Assembly: GCA_018830645.1 (NCBI GenBank)
Contig: JAHJSA010000050.1
Span: forward strand, 62,001-126,000
DNA from: Actinomycetota bacterium
GTDB lineage: Bacteria; Actinomycetota; Thermoleophilia; RBG-16-64-13
Reading direction: 5' to 3'
DNA: 64,000 bases
The position numbers and the translations under genes were made by a program. Shown here piece by piece: positions 27,109-37,300 of this stretch. The notes below the pieces were generated by a model. It was given only the letters and a program-made list of their open reading frames with translations, did not search any database and had not been told where the DNA came from. Positions within the stretch are counted from its first letter, which is position 1; each line of letters opens with the position of its first letter.

Positions 27109-29727
27109 GTGAAGACGAGTGAACTCCGGAGACTCTTCTTGGACTACTTCGCCAGGAACGGTCACCAGTTGGTTCCCAGCGCGTCGCTGGTGCCGTATCG
27201 AGATCCGTCCGTGCTACTCACGACCGCCGGCATGCAACAGTTCAAGCCATATTTCCTGGGCATGGCGGAGCCGCCTGCACCCCGTCTGACCAGCGTGCAG
27301 AAGTGCTTTCGCACCACGGACATCGATCGCGTGGGACTTACGGCCAGGCACTGCACCTTCTTCGAGATGCTGGGGAACTTCTCGGTTGGCGACTACTTCA
27401 AGGAAGACGCGATCCGCTTCGGCTACGAGCTCTCCACCACCGAGTTGGGCCTCTCGCCCGACCGCATATGGGTCTCGGTCTTCGAAGGTGACGATCGCGT
27501 GGAGGCGGACGAAGAGGCGATGGGGTATTGGGAGGCCGTGGGGATCCCACGTGCACGGATGGTCGCCCTCCCTCGTAGCGAGAACTTCTGGGGGCCGCCC
27601 GGCCCCACGGGCCCGTGCGGACCTTGCTCGGAGCTCTACTACGACCGAGGCGCCGCGGTCGGCTGCGGCGATGACGACTGCAGGCCCGGATGCGACTGTG
27701 AACGCTTCCTCGAGTACTGGAACCTGGTGTTCATGCAGTACAATCAGGATGAACAAGGGAAGCTCACACCGCTGCCGGCCAAGAACATCGACACCGGTAT
27801 GGGGCTGGAGCGCATCGCCGCCCTCATGCAGGATGTGGATTCGGTGTTCCTCACCGATTCCTTCCGCCCCCTCATCGAGTTGGGTGAAGAGATCTCGGGC
27901 GTGAAGTTCGGCACATCGGAACGCGCCGACGTGGTGTTGCGGGTGCTGGCGGACCACTCGAGGGCGATGACGTTCCTGATCGGTGACGGCGTCCTTCCCG
28001 GCAACGAAGGCCGTGGCTACGTTCTGAGGCGCGTGATCAGGCGCGCGGCTCGGTTCAGCAGAAGCCTCGACATGAGCCCGCCGTTCCTCGCGCGCTTCGC
28101 CGAGCGTACCATCGAGCTGCTTTCGGACGTGTACCCGGAATTGCACGAGCGGCAAGACACCATCCTTCGCATCGTCGATTCCGAAGAGGAACGTTTCAAT
28201 CGCACCTTGGACCAGGGGCTGGTGCTTCTCGACGAAGAGATCCGAAGGGCCGATGAGGAGGGGACCACCGTCTTCCCCGGGGCGGCCGCATTCGTCCTGC
28301 ACGACACTTACGGATTCCCGATCGAGGTGACCAGGGAGATCGTCGAAGAGCGCGGCATGGAACTCGATCGAGCGGGCTTCGAGAGCGCCATGAACACGCA
28401 GCGCGAGCGGGCACGGGCCACGAGTCGCGGCTCGGGCTCCGTGGAAGAAGCCATCGTCACCTTGGCCAGGACGGACGGACACCCCACCGAGTTCGTCGGC
28501 TACGCTCAAGACGAGGTGTTCACCGTGATCGAACGTCTACAGAAGCTCGAAGACGGCCAGGTGATCCTCAGTCTCCGGGAAAGCCCGTTCTACGCAGAAG
28601 GGGGCGGGCAGACAGCCGACATCGGTTGGATCGAGACTGATTCGGGGCGGGCGGAAGTCCGCGATGTCCAGCAGCACGGCTCGGTTCAGATCGTAGTCGC
28701 GCACGTCGTCGAAGGCGTTCTCCAGGCCGGAGTGCGGGCCAAAGCAGTCATCTCCTCCGTGCACCGGCACTCGGTTGCGGCGAACCACACGGGCACACAC
28801 CTCCTTCATTACGGTCTCCGCACCATGTTGGGAAAGGACGTGACCCAGGCGGGGTCCGCAGTACGCGCGGATAAGTTCCGATTCGACTTCGCGTATCACG
28901 AACCCCTCGGGGCGGGGCGACTGCGCGAATTGGAGGAGATCGTCAACCGCAAGATCGTTGAGAACCATCCGGTGCGGGCATTCACGACGAGTCTGGATCA
29001 CGCGAAAGACCTCGGCGCCGTCGCGCTCTTCGGTGAGAAGTACGGCGACTTCGTGCGGGTCGTCGAGGTCGATGACTTCAGTCGGGAACTGTGTGGCGGT
29101 ACGCACGTGCACGCGACGAGCGAGATCGGCATCTTCAAGATCGTCTCCGAGGGCAGCGTGGGAGCGAACGTACGGCGGATCGAAGCACTCACGGGCAGAA
29201 GAGCCGTCGAGTTCTACCGCGGGCGCGATACCTCGGTGTCGGAAGCGGCTCGACTCCTCTCCGTGCAGGAAGACGCCCTCGTGCCGGCCATACGCAAGCT
29301 GGAGACCCGAGTGGGGAGCCTTGAGCGTGAGAACAAGGAGTTGATGGCCGGCAACGCAGCGGATCTTGCGGCTGAGATCCTCGACACGTCCGTGACCGTG
29401 GGGGAGACCCGCGTGGCTGTCGCACACGTGCCGGCCCGGGACACCGACCACCTGCTCTCCCTCCTCGACCAAGTCCGTGACCGGCTTGCGCCGGCCTTAG
29501 TCGTTCTCGCAGCTGTTTCAGACGGGAAGGTCCTTGCCGTGGCTGGGGTCTCCGCCGGTGTGAAGGGGTTTCACGCTGGCGATCTGATCAAGGAGCTCGG
29601 TGCCGTAATCGGGGGCGGGGGCGGGGGCAGCCCCAGTCTAGGCCGGGGCGGGGGCGGCGATCCGACTCGACTCGACGCGGGCCTGGACGCCATCCGAGAC
29701 GCTCTGGTGGCCCGTCTGGGAGCCTGA
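27109..29727 (+). CDS. alaS: Alanyl-tRNA synthetase
   Basis: TTAGMQQFKPYFLG, FFEMLGNFSVGDYFKEDAI, NHTGTHLLHYGLR, CGGTHVHATSEIG; GTG start with GGGAG RBS. Confidence 0.96.
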   Translation: MKTSELRRLFLDYFARNGHQLVPSASLVPYRDPSVLLTTAGMQQFKPYFLGMAEPPAPRLTSVQKCFRTTDIDRVGLTARHCTFFEMLGNFSVGDYFKEDAIRFGYELSTTELGLSPDRIWVSVFEGDDRVEADEEAMGYWEAVGIPRARMVALPRSENFWGPPGPTGPCGPCSELYYDRGAAVGCGDDDCRPGCDCERFLEYWNLVFMQYNQDEQGKLTPLPAKNIDTGMGLERIAALMQDVDSVFLTDSFRPLIELGEEISGVKFGTSERADVVLRVLADHSRAMTFLIGDGVLPGNEGRGYVLRRVIRRAARFSRSLDMSPPFLARFAERTIELLSDVYPELHERQDTILRIVDSEEERFNRTLDQGLVLLDEEIRRADEEGTTVFPGAAAFVLHDTYGFPIEVTREIVEERGMELDRAGFESAMNTQRERARATSRGSGSVEEAIVTLARTDGHPTEFVGYAQDEVFTVIERLQKLEDGQVILSLRESPFYAEGGGQTADIGWIETDSGRAEVRDVQQHGSVQIVVAHVVEGVLQAGVRAKAVISSVHRHSVAANHTGTHLLHYGLRTMLGKDVTQAGSAVRADKFRFDFAYHEPLGAGRLRELEEIVNRKIVENHPVRAFTTSLDHAKDLGAVALFGEKYGDFVRVVEVDDFSRELCGGTHVHATSEIGIFKIVSEGSVGANVRRIEALTGRRAVEFYRGRDTSVSEAARLLSVQEDALVPAIRKLETRVGSLERENKELMAGNAADLAAEILDTSVTVGETRVAVAHVPARDTDHLLSLLDQVRDRLAPALVVLAAVSDGKVLAVAGVSAGVKGFHAGDLIKELGAVIGGGGGGSPSLGRGGGGDPTRLDAGLDAIRDALVARLGA

Positions 29728-29731
29728 CCGA

Positions 29732-30142
29732 GTGCGTGCGCTGGGAGTGGATGTAGGAGCGGCCCGAACGGGACTCGCCCTCTCCGATCCCCTCGGGATC
29801 ACCTGTAGACCCCTCACGATCCTCCAGATCAGAGACCGGGGTGCGTTGGCCACGGCCGTAGCCGATGTTGCCGAGCAAGAGGACGCGGCGACGATCGTCG
29901 TCGGTCTGCCCCGACCACTCTCGGGAGGCGTGAACCAACAGATGCGGGTCGTTATCGCCTTCATCGACCGATTGCGGACTCTCACGCCTCGACCCGTGGT
30001 CTCGTGGGACGAGCGCTTCACCTCGAAGCTGGCCAAAGAACATCGCAGACCTGGAGAACCCGTCGATGATGTGGCGGCCTGCCACCTTCTTCAGAACTAC
30101 CTCGATCACTCAGCGCTTGGTCGCTCGGAGGCCGCGGAGTGA
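29732..30142 (+). CDS. ruvX: RuvX/YqgF pre-16S rRNA nuclease / putative Holliday junction resolvase
   Basis: RALGVDVGAARTGLALSDPLG...IVVGLPRPLSG...WDERFTS. Confidence 0.9.
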   Translation: MRALGVDVGAARTGLALSDPLGITCRPLTILQIRDRGALATAVADVAEQEDAATIVVGLPRPLSGGVNQQMRVVIAFIDRLRTLTPRPVVSWDERFTSKLAKEHRRPGEPVDDVAACHLLQNYLDHSALGRSEAAE

Positions 30143-31197
30143 GCGTAGCTACCGGTGTCGCGCGTCGCCGTCATCGGCTCCTAGCGGCTGCCGCCTTTCT
30201 CCTCCTCGTGCTTGCCGGAGGGGCGGTGGTGGTCGCCTCCGATTTCCTCGAACGCTTCGGCGCACCGGCGGCCACTACCCTTCCTTCAGAGACCCGCACC
30301 ATCATCATCCCGACCGGATTGACAGCGTCCGATGTCGCCAAGGTCCTCGAGCGCGAAGGTGTCATCGCGTCGGCCACCGCGTTCCTTGTTGAGCTTCGGC
30401 TCAGAGGGGCGGCTGAGCGGATACAACCGGGCACCTACCAGTTCAAGACCGGCCAAGACAGCGGCTCGATCATCGGACTCCTCGAGACCGGGCCGTCCCC
30501 GGCCGACATACGACTCACCCTGCCCGAGGGATTGTCGATCGACCAGGCGGCAGCGCGCCTCGACGGCTTCGAAGCTATCTCGGCGGACGACTACAAGGAG
30601 TTCGCGGGTGATCCCGACACGTTCACGCTTCCCAAGGTTGGCGACACCACACCGAGCCCCGATGACCTTGAGGGACTGCTCTTTCCCAGCACGTATTTCG
30701 TCGAGCTCGGTATCGACGCGTCAGATCTGATCCAGCTCCAGCTGAACACCTTCGAGGGCAAGACGGCCGGGCTCGAGTGGGAACGGGCGGGCGAGCTTGG
30801 CGTCGATCCGTACGAGGTGGTGATCATCGCCTCGATGATCGAGAAGGAAGCTCGGGTGCCTGAAGAGCGCGCGCGGGTCGCGGCTGTCATCTACAATCGA
30901 CTTGCGCTGAACATGCCACTCGGCATCGACGCCACGACCCGGTTCGCCCTAAAGAAATGGACCGAACCACTCACCAAGAGCGACCTCGCGGTTGATTCAC
31001 CATACAACACCCGCCTCGTCACCGGCCTTCCACCCGGTCCCATCGCGAGCCCCGGCATCCAGGCTCTCGAAGCGGCTCTCTCCCCGGCGGATGTGGACTT
31101 CCTCTACTACGTGCTCATCGACGAGGAAGGACACCACTTCTTCACCGCCTCATACGACGAGTTCCTGCGGGCTAAGGCGCAGGCTCCCGGCCAGTGA
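30139..31197 (+). CDS. mltG: Endolytic murein transglycosylase MltG (YceG-like)
   Basis: TLPEGLSIDQAAARL, LEGLLFPSTYF, ASMIEKEARVPEERARVAAVIYNRL, YNTRLVTGLPPGPIASPGIQALEAAL. Confidence 0.93.
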   Translation: MSVATGVARRRHRLLAAAAFLLLVLAGGAVVVASDFLERFGAPAATTLPSETRTIIIPTGLTASDVAKVLEREGVIASATAFLVELRLRGAAERIQPGTYQFKTGQDSGSIIGLLETGPSPADIRLTLPEGLSIDQAAARLDGFEAISADDYKEFAGDPDTFTLPKVGDTTPSPDDLEGLLFPSTYFVELGIDASDLIQLQLNTFEGKTAGLEWERAGELGVDPYEVVIIASMIEKEARVPEERARVAAVIYNRLALNMPLGIDATTRFALKKWTEPLTKSDLAVDSPYNTRLVTGLPPGPIASPGIQALEAALSPADVDFLYYVLIDEEGHHFFTASYDEFLRAKAQAPGQ

Positions 31198-31317
31198 AGC
31201 CGCTGTGCCGCCATGGTGCGACCAAAGCAGGAGTGTGGGACGAGCGCCACGTCGGTACTCTAGAGCCGACCGTTCGCGAGGGCGACGGCAAGAACACGAG
31301 CCGCGGGGCGTGATCTG

Positions 31318-32163
31318 TTGGAAGTGAAGGCGAGCACAGGGGTAGTCTGCATTCTTGGTCATCCGGTACGCCATTCACGATCGCCGGCGATGCACAACGC
31401 CGCCTTCGCAGAAGTAGGCCTTGACCTGGTCTACGTAGCCTTTGATGTATGCGAAACAGACCTTCCTTCCGCCATCGACGGCCTCCGCAGCCTGGGGTTC
31501 GTAGGCGCCAATATCACGCTACCTCACAAGGAGAGTGTGGTCCCACTGCTCGACGAGACCGACGAACTCGCCACCACGATCGGCGCCGTGAACACCATAG
31601 TGGTTGATCGAGGGCGTCTGCGCGGCTACAACACAGACGCGCAGGGCTTCCTGCGCGCGCTGGAGCGGGGGTGGGGGAGAGGGCCGGACGGCGCGCGCTG
31701 CCTCGTGCTGGGGGCCGGCGGAGCGGCGCGCGCGATCGTCGCGGCGCTCGTGCACGCACAGGCGGCTGAGGTCGTGGTGCATAATCGCACCGCGGCGCGC
31801 GCCCGCAGACTCTGCGCCGACGCGGCCACATGGTCCAGCGTTCCGGTGCGCGCGATCGAGCCCGAGGAGCTCGGCCGTGTCGCCGCGCGCGCCGATTTGA
31901 TCGTAAACGCCACGTCCGTGGGCCTCGACCGTACGTTCAAGGCAATACCACTTCCTGTCGATATGGTGAAGGATAGCCACGTTGTGATGGACGTCGTGTA
32001 TTCTGATTCGATGACTCCGCTGTTGGAAGCCGCCCACGGGAGGGGTGCGACAGTGATCGAAGGCACAGAGATGCTGGTGCAACAAGCTTGCCTCGCCTAC
32101 GAACTGTGGACAGGGAGGATTGCTCCCGTGCATCTGTTCCGCAATAAGGCTTCCAGCGACTGA
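31318..32163 (+). CDS. aroE: Shikimate dehydrogenase
   Basis: ILGHPVRHSRSPAMHNAAF, GANITLPHKESV, GYNTDAQGFLRAL, VLGAGGAARAIVAAL, VNATSVGL. Confidence 0.94.
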   Translation: MEVKASTGVVCILGHPVRHSRSPAMHNAAFAEVGLDLVYVAFDVCETDLPSAIDGLRSLGFVGANITLPHKESVVPLLDETDELATTIGAVNTIVVDRGRLRGYNTDAQGFLRALERGWGRGPDGARCLVLGAGGAARAIVAALVHAQAAEVVVHNRTAARARRLCADAATWSSVPVRAIEPEELGRVAARADLIVNATSVGLDRTFKAIPLPVDMVKDSHVVMDVVYSDSMTPLLEAAHGRGATVIEGTEMLVQQACLAYELWTGRIAPVHLFRNKASSD

Positions 32164-33884
32164 TGCAGCTGCCGAGCGAAGAGATACCCCTGCGCAAGCC
32201 GGGGAAGAAGCGCACCGGCGAGATTCTCGTAGAGATGGGGCTACTCACACCCCAGCAGCTCGAAGAGGCGCTCGAGGAACAGAAGACCTCGCATCTGCGC
32301 ATCGGCGAAGTACTTGTAGCGAAGGGGTGGATCAAGCACACCGAGCTGACCGAGGCCCTTGCCCGTCGTCTGGGTGTGCGGTATCTCGATCTCTCGACCA
32401 CCAAGGTCGAGCATGCCGCGGCGAACCTGATCACCGAGAAGGACGCCAGGCGCTACGCGGCGATCCCCGTGTCGTACCTCAACGACCACACCTTGCTGGT
32501 GGCCATGGTCGATCCGGCCAACATCTTCGCGATCGACGACCTGCGTATCCTCACCGGGTGCGACGTCGAGCCGGCTATCGCCACCGAGGAAGACATCTTC
32601 GGGCAGATCTCAAAGCTACGGAGTCTCGAGGACAAGGTCGGCGCGAACCTCGAGGAGCAAGTCGAATCGACCGAACTCAGCCCCAACGAAGTGCGCGACA
32701 TCAGGGAGCAGATCGACGAAGCTCCCATCGTCAAGTTGGTCAACAGCATCATGGCGCAGGCAGCTGAGGACGGCGCGTCCGACATCCACTTTGAGCCTCA
32801 GGCCAAAGAGATGGTCATCCGCTTCCGCAACGACGGGGTGCTTCACGAGGTCATGTCGGTGCCCCGGCGCATGCAATCCGGAGTGCTCTCGCGCATCAAG
32901 ATCATGGCCGACCTCGACATCGCCGAGCGCCGCGTGCCTCAGGACGGTCGTATCGGCCTCATGGTCGGAGGGAAGCCCATCGACATGCGGGTGGCCTCGC
33001 TGCCGACCGTGTACGGTGAGAAGATAGTGATGCGGCTTCTGGATAGGTCCAACGTCATGCTTCGTCTGCAGGACCTCGGTTTCTCGGAGAAGAGCCTTGC
33101 CCGATTCCGCAAGTCTTTCACGAAGCCGTATGGAGCGATGCTGGTAACGGGTCCGACGGGTTCGGGCAAGTCCACAACGCTGTATGCTACGTTGAACATA
33201 CTGAACACGCCGGAGAAGAACATCATCACTGTCGAGGACCCTGTGGAGTACCGATTGACCGGCATCAACCAGGTGCAGGCGAATCTGCGGGCGGGGCTGA
33301 CCTTCCCTGTCGCCCTCAAGTCGATCCTGCGCTGCGACCCGGACATCGTCATGATCGGCGAGATCCGGGACAAGGAGACCGCTCAGATAGCCGTGGAGTC
33401 CGCTCTGACCGGTCACCTGGTCCTTTCGACTCTGCACACCAACGACGCTCCGGGCGCCCTGTCCCGTCTCACCGAGATGGGCATCGAGCCGTTCCTCACA
33501 GCTTCCGCCGTCGATTGCGTTCTCGCTCAGCGCCTCGCACGCAAGTTGTGTGAAGGGTGCAAGGAACCCTACAAGCCCACGCAGGAGATGCTCCGTCGGA
33601 ACGACTTCCCCATGGAGGCCTGCGAAGACTGGGAGAACGTCACCCTCTACAAGCCGGTAGGATGTCCGCGCTGCAACGGAACCGGCTACAAGGGGCGCCT
33701 CGGCATCTACGAGGTCATGCTGGTCACCGAGGCCATCGAGAGACTCACTGTCGAAAGGAAGAGCGCGGACGAGATCAGTCGTGTCGCGCAGGCAGAGGGG
33801 ATGAAGAGCCTACGGGAGGACGGTATCGAGAAAGTGCTGCAGGGCCGTACAGCGATCGAGGAGATCGCCCGTGTCATTGTGTGA
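32163..33884 (+). CDS. pilB: Type II secretion/type IV pilus assembly ATPase (PilB/GspE)
   Basis: MshEN domain, DIHFEPQAKEMVIRFRNDG, VTGPTGSGKSTTLYATL, ILRCDPDIVMIGEIRDKETAQIAVESALTGHLVLSTLHTNDAPGAL, CxxC...CxxC. Confidence 0.93.
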   Translation: MQLPSEEIPLRKPGKKRTGEILVEMGLLTPQQLEEALEEQKTSHLRIGEVLVAKGWIKHTELTEALARRLGVRYLDLSTTKVEHAAANLITEKDARRYAAIPVSYLNDHTLLVAMVDPANIFAIDDLRILTGCDVEPAIATEEDIFGQISKLRSLEDKVGANLEEQVESTELSPNEVRDIREQIDEAPIVKLVNSIMAQAAEDGASDIHFEPQAKEMVIRFRNDGVLHEVMSVPRRMQSGVLSRIKIMADLDIAERRVPQDGRIGLMVGGKPIDMRVASLPTVYGEKIVMRLLDRSNVMLRLQDLGFSEKSLARFRKSFTKPYGAMLVTGPTGSGKSTTLYATLNILNTPEKNIITVEDPVEYRLTGINQVQANLRAGLTFPVALKSILRCDPDIVMIGEIRDKETAQIAVESALTGHLVLSTLHTNDAPGALSRLTEMGIEPFLTASAVDCVLAQRLARKLCEGCKEPYKPTQEMLRRNDFPMEACEDWENVTLYKPVGCPRCNGTGYKGRLGIYEVMLVTEAIERLTVERKSADEISRVAQAEGMKSLREDGIEKVLQGRTAIEEIARVIV

Positions 33885-33943
33885 GCAGACGAGCCTCGGG
33901 GTCCCAGGGCAAGGCCTGCTCTTGATCTACCTGGCCCAGCGTC

Positions 33944-35020
33944 ATGGAGGTGACCGTGGAACTCGTTGAGATCCTGAAGGAGGTGCTCGAGAGGGGAGCC
34001 TCCGACCTCCACATCTCAGTGGGGGTGCCACCGACTCTTAGGGTCAGCGGCAAGCTCGTGCATCTCGATGCCCCGAGGGTCACCACGAATGACGCGCGTT
34101 CCCTCATTTACAGCATCCTTACGCAGGATCAGCGCCAAAAACTCGAGAACGACTGGGAGCTTGACTTCTCGTACTCCGTGCCCGGCCGAGCCCGGTTCCG
34201 GGTCAACGCGTATTTCCAGCGCAACAGCCTCGGAGCCGCTTTCCGTCTCATCCCGGTGGACATCAAGTCCATCGACGAGCTGGGGTTGCCGCCGATTCTG
34301 CACGAACTAGCGCGCAAGCCACGCGGTTTCGTACTCGTCACTGGGCCCACGGGCTCGGGCAAGTCCACGACCCTGGCAGCCATGATTGACGCGATCAACA
34401 AGGAGCGTGACGATCACATCATGACCATCGAGGATCCGATCGAGTTCCTTCACCGCCACCAGAACTGCATCGTGAACCAACGAGAGGTGGGAACCGACAC
34501 GAAGTCCTTCGCCAAGGCCCTGAAGTCTGTGCTCCGGCAAGACCCCGACATCATCCTTGTGGGGGAGCTCCGCGATCTCGAGACGATCACGACCGCTCTG
34601 ACCGCCGCGGAGACGGGGCATCTGGTCTTCGCGACACTTCACACTCAAGACGCGCCTCAGACCATCGATCGCCTCATAGACGTGTTCCCGCCGCATCAGC
34701 AAGAACAGATACGTGTGCAGATCGCTGCGACCATCCAGGGCATCGTCACGCAGCAATTGCTTGAGCGGCGCGACGGCAAGGGCCGGATCGCCGCCTGCGA
34801 GGTCTTGATCCCGACGCCTGCGGTTCGGAACCTCATCAGGGAGGGGAAGACGCATCAGATCTACACCACCATGCAGACGGGCACCAAGCACGGCATGCAG
34901 ACCATGGACTCCACCTTGGCCGACCTTGTGAGGCGAGGCCTGATCACGAAGGAACTGGCTGATCGTCGATCGTCGAATCCGGAAGACCTCAAACGACTCC
35001 TCGTATCTGGGGCGGCGTGA
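33944..35020 (+). CDS. pilT: Type IV pilus twitching motility ATPase PilT
   Basis: GASDLHISVGVPPTLRVSGKL, VTGPTGSGKSTTLAAMID, VLRQDPDIILVGELRDLETITTALTAAETGHLVFATLHT, AIRNLIREGK-like motif. Confidence 0.95.
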   Translation: MEVTVELVEILKEVLERGASDLHISVGVPPTLRVSGKLVHLDAPRVTTNDARSLIYSILTQDQRQKLENDWELDFSYSVPGRARFRVNAYFQRNSLGAAFRLIPVDIKSIDELGLPPILHELARKPRGFVLVTGPTGSGKSTTLAAMIDAINKERDDHIMTIEDPIEFLHRHQNCIVNQREVGTDTKSFAKALKSVLRQDPDIILVGELRDLETITTALTAAETGHLVFATLHTQDAPQTIDRLIDVFPPHQQEQIRVQIAATIQGIVTQQLLERRDGKGRIAACEVLIPTPAVRNLIREGKTHQIYTTMQTGTKHGMQTMDSTLADLVRRGLITKELADRRSSNPEDLKRLLVSGAA

Positions 35021-35073
35021 CGCTCGGGCCACAGGGCGTTCGCGGGTAGCGCTGCAGGAAAGGAAGAGCCACC

Positions 35074-36288
35074 ATGACCACCTTCACATACACGGCTAAG
35101 CCATCGGGCGGCAGCCTGATGGACGGCGAGATACAGGGGGATTCGAAAGCCGCGGTGGCCGCCGAGCTCAGGCGGCGCGGCCTAACCGTGATGTCCCTCG
35201 AGGAGAAGAAGGGCCTACCCAACATCGGCGAGCTGCTCGAGGGCATGAGCAGTATCAAGCTCCGCGACAAGGTCATCTTCTCTCGACAGTTCGCCACCAT
35301 GATCAACGCGGGTCTTGCGCTGCTCCGGGCGCTTTTTATCCTGGAAGAGCAGACGGAGAACCCGCGCCTCCAGAAGATCATCAAGGCCGTCCGCCAGGAT
35401 GTCGAGGCGGGTATGCCCCTCTCGGACTCCTTCGAGAAGCACCCGATCGCGTTCGACAGACTCTACGTCAGTATGGTCCGGGCCGGCGAAGTCGGAGGGG
35501 TACTCGACCTGACCCTCGAACGCCTAGCGACCCAACTCGAGAAAGACGACAGCCTCCGAAGATCGGTCAAGTCGGCCATGACGTACCCGATCCTCATCTT
35601 CGTCTTCGCGATCGTCGTGCTGTTCGCGCTCATCCTCTTCGTGATACCTGTGTTCGCCGGCATGTACGACGGATTGGGCGGTCAATTGCCGCTTCTCACC
35701 CGGATCATGGTGGGAGCAAGTGACTTTATGCGCTCGTTCTGGTTTGTCGTGTTCCCAGCCGCCTTCCTGCTCTTCTACGGGCTCAAGCGGCTCAAGAACA
35801 CCAAGACGGGCACCGAGACCTGGGACAAGATCAAGCTGCGCCTGCCCATGAAGCTGGGCCCGATCGTGCAGAAGATCGCCGTTTCCCGCTTCAGCCGGAC
35901 GCTGGCGACGCTGGTGAGTTCCGGTGTGCCGATCCTGCAGGCCATCGACATCACGGGAAAGACCTCGGGCAACACGGTCATAGAGTACGCGATGGAAGCG
36001 GTCAGAGAGAACATCAAGAGCGGAGATTCGATCTCACGCCCTCTCGAGAAGATAAAGGTGTTTCCACCGATGGTCACCCAGATGATCGCCATCGGGGAGG
36101 AGACGGGTGCTCTCGACACCATGCTCCACAAGATCGCCGACTTCTACGAGGATGAGGTCGATTCCGCGGTCAAGTCACTCACGTCGATCATCGAGCCGAT
36201 CATGATGATCTTCATCGGTGGCATCGTGGGCCTCGTCGTCGTCTCCATGTACCTGCCGATCTTCAACCTGTTCCAGTTGGTGGAGTAG
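35074..36288 (+). CDS. pilC: Type II secretion/type IV pilus inner-membrane platform protein PilC/GspF
   Basis: FSRQFATMINAGLALLRAL...SRFSRTLATLVSSGVPILQAIDITGKTSGN...QMIAIGEETGALDTML. Confidence 0.93.
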   Translation: MTTFTYTAKPSGGSLMDGEIQGDSKAAVAAELRRRGLTVMSLEEKKGLPNIGELLEGMSSIKLRDKVIFSRQFATMINAGLALLRALFILEEQTENPRLQKIIKAVRQDVEAGMPLSDSFEKHPIAFDRLYVSMVRAGEVGGVLDLTLERLATQLEKDDSLRRSVKSAMTYPILIFVFAIVVLFALILFVIPVFAGMYDGLGGQLPLLTRIMVGASDFMRSFWFVVFPAAFLLFYGLKRLKNTKTGTETWDKIKLRLPMKLGPIVQKIAVSRFSRTLATLVSSGVPILQAIDITGKTSGNTVIEYAMEAVRENIKSGDSISRPLEKIKVFPPMVTQMIAIGEETGALDTMLHKIADFYEDEVDSAVKSLTSIIEPIMMIFIGGIVGLVVVSMYLPIFNLFQLVE

Positions 36289-36328
36289 GCGCGAGCTATC
36301 CGACGCCGAAGGCGCACGGGCCGACTGG

Positions 36329-37183
36329 ATGTACATGTCTGGAGCTTCCAACGTGGAAGACGACATACGGGCAGCAGCCGCTTCTCTCGGGGTATCGGAT
36401 GGGAGAGCCGGTGCGCAGCCCACCGGCAACCTGCCGCGAACGTTCCCGGCCAACGAAGCCCTGCTGGCCGCGTACCGGCGCGGAGATTTGGGCGCGCTCG
36501 ATCGACTTCTCGAGAAGAACGAACCGTTGTTGCATCATGCTCTGAAGAGGTTCTCGTATTCCTCAGAGCCTTACGAGGACCTGTTCCAGGTCGCGCGCCT
36601 CGGCTTCATGAAAGCGGTCCACAGGTACGACGAGACCCGAGGCACCGCTTTCTCCACGTACGCTATCGCCATCGCCGACGGCGAGATCCGCCATCATCTT
36701 CGAGACGCCCTGTTGGTACGTCAACCGCGCTGGGCGCGAGGTCTCTACGCGCACATCGTCGAGGCGCAGACGGAGTTCTTCCGGGAGCACGGCCGCTCAC
36801 CGACAATCGCGGAGGTGGCAGCCCTCGTCAACATCCAGGAGAAGGGCGTTCTGGAGATCATCAGAGCGCAGGCGAACCTCAACGTGCATTCCCTGGACGA
36901 GCCCTTCGACGAGCCCGATGGTGGCCGAGCGCCCGACAGGACCTTGGTCCGATCCATCCGCGCCGAATCGTTCTCGCTGCCCATCGAGGACCGTATCCTG
37001 TTGTACGAAGCCCTGGGCGTACTCTCCGACCTCCAGAAGAAGATTATATACCTGCTGTTCTTCCGTGATCTGACGCAGCAAGAGGTCGCAGACGAGATCG
37101 GCCTCACCCAGCGCGCCGTATCACGCGAAAACGTGAAGGCCATGGACCGGCTGAAGGCGATCCTGAGCAAACGCGTCTTCTGA
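36329..37183 (+). CDS. Divergent SigB/F/G-like sigma factor downstream of pilC
   Basis: EDLFQVARLGFMKAVHRYDETRGTAFSTYAIAIADGEIRHHLRDALLVRQPRW...LTQQEVADEIGLTQRAVSRENVKAMDRLK. Start 36329 or 36335. Confidence 0.85.
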   Translation: MYMSGASNVEDDIRAAAASLGVSDGRAGAQPTGNLPRTFPANEALLAAYRRGDLGALDRLLEKNEPLLHHALKRFSYSSEPYEDLFQVARLGFMKAVHRYDETRGTAFSTYAIAIADGEIRHHLRDALLVRQPRWARGLYAHIVEAQTEFFREHGRSPTIAEVAALVNIQEKGVLEIIRAQANLNVHSLDEPFDEPDGGRAPDRTLVRSIRAESFSLPIEDRILLYEALGVLSDLQKKIIYLLFFRDLTQQEVADEIGLTQRAVSRENVKAMDRLKAILSKRVF

Positions 37184-37271
37184 CACCGCCTCGGCAGTCC
37201 TGGGCGACGATCCCTCGCAGGATTCCCCTACGTCCCAGCCGCTCTTCCACGCACGATAATGTATGTTATGT

Positions 37272-37297
37272 AAAGAAGCCACCGTAAAGCGGCCTTC
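37272..37297 (-). terminator. Intrinsic terminator for apt
   Basis: On the minus strand GAAGGCC-gctttacggt-GGCTTCTTT just after the apt stop. Confidence 0.55.
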
Positions 37298-37300
37298 ACG

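Noticed and set aside
27214-28509. 431-aa minus-strand ORF antisense to alaS
   Set aside because: Shadow ORF; alaS motifs on the opposite strand are unambiguous.
31198-31317. Possible GEMM/c-di-GMP riboswitch between mltG and aroE (gtgggacgagcgccacgtcggtactctagagccgacc...)
   Set aside because: GGGACG and a GTCGG/CCGAC stem are present, but the conserved GCAAAGCC core and the tetraloop-receptor arrangement are not convincing; would need an Infernal scan with the GEMM models.
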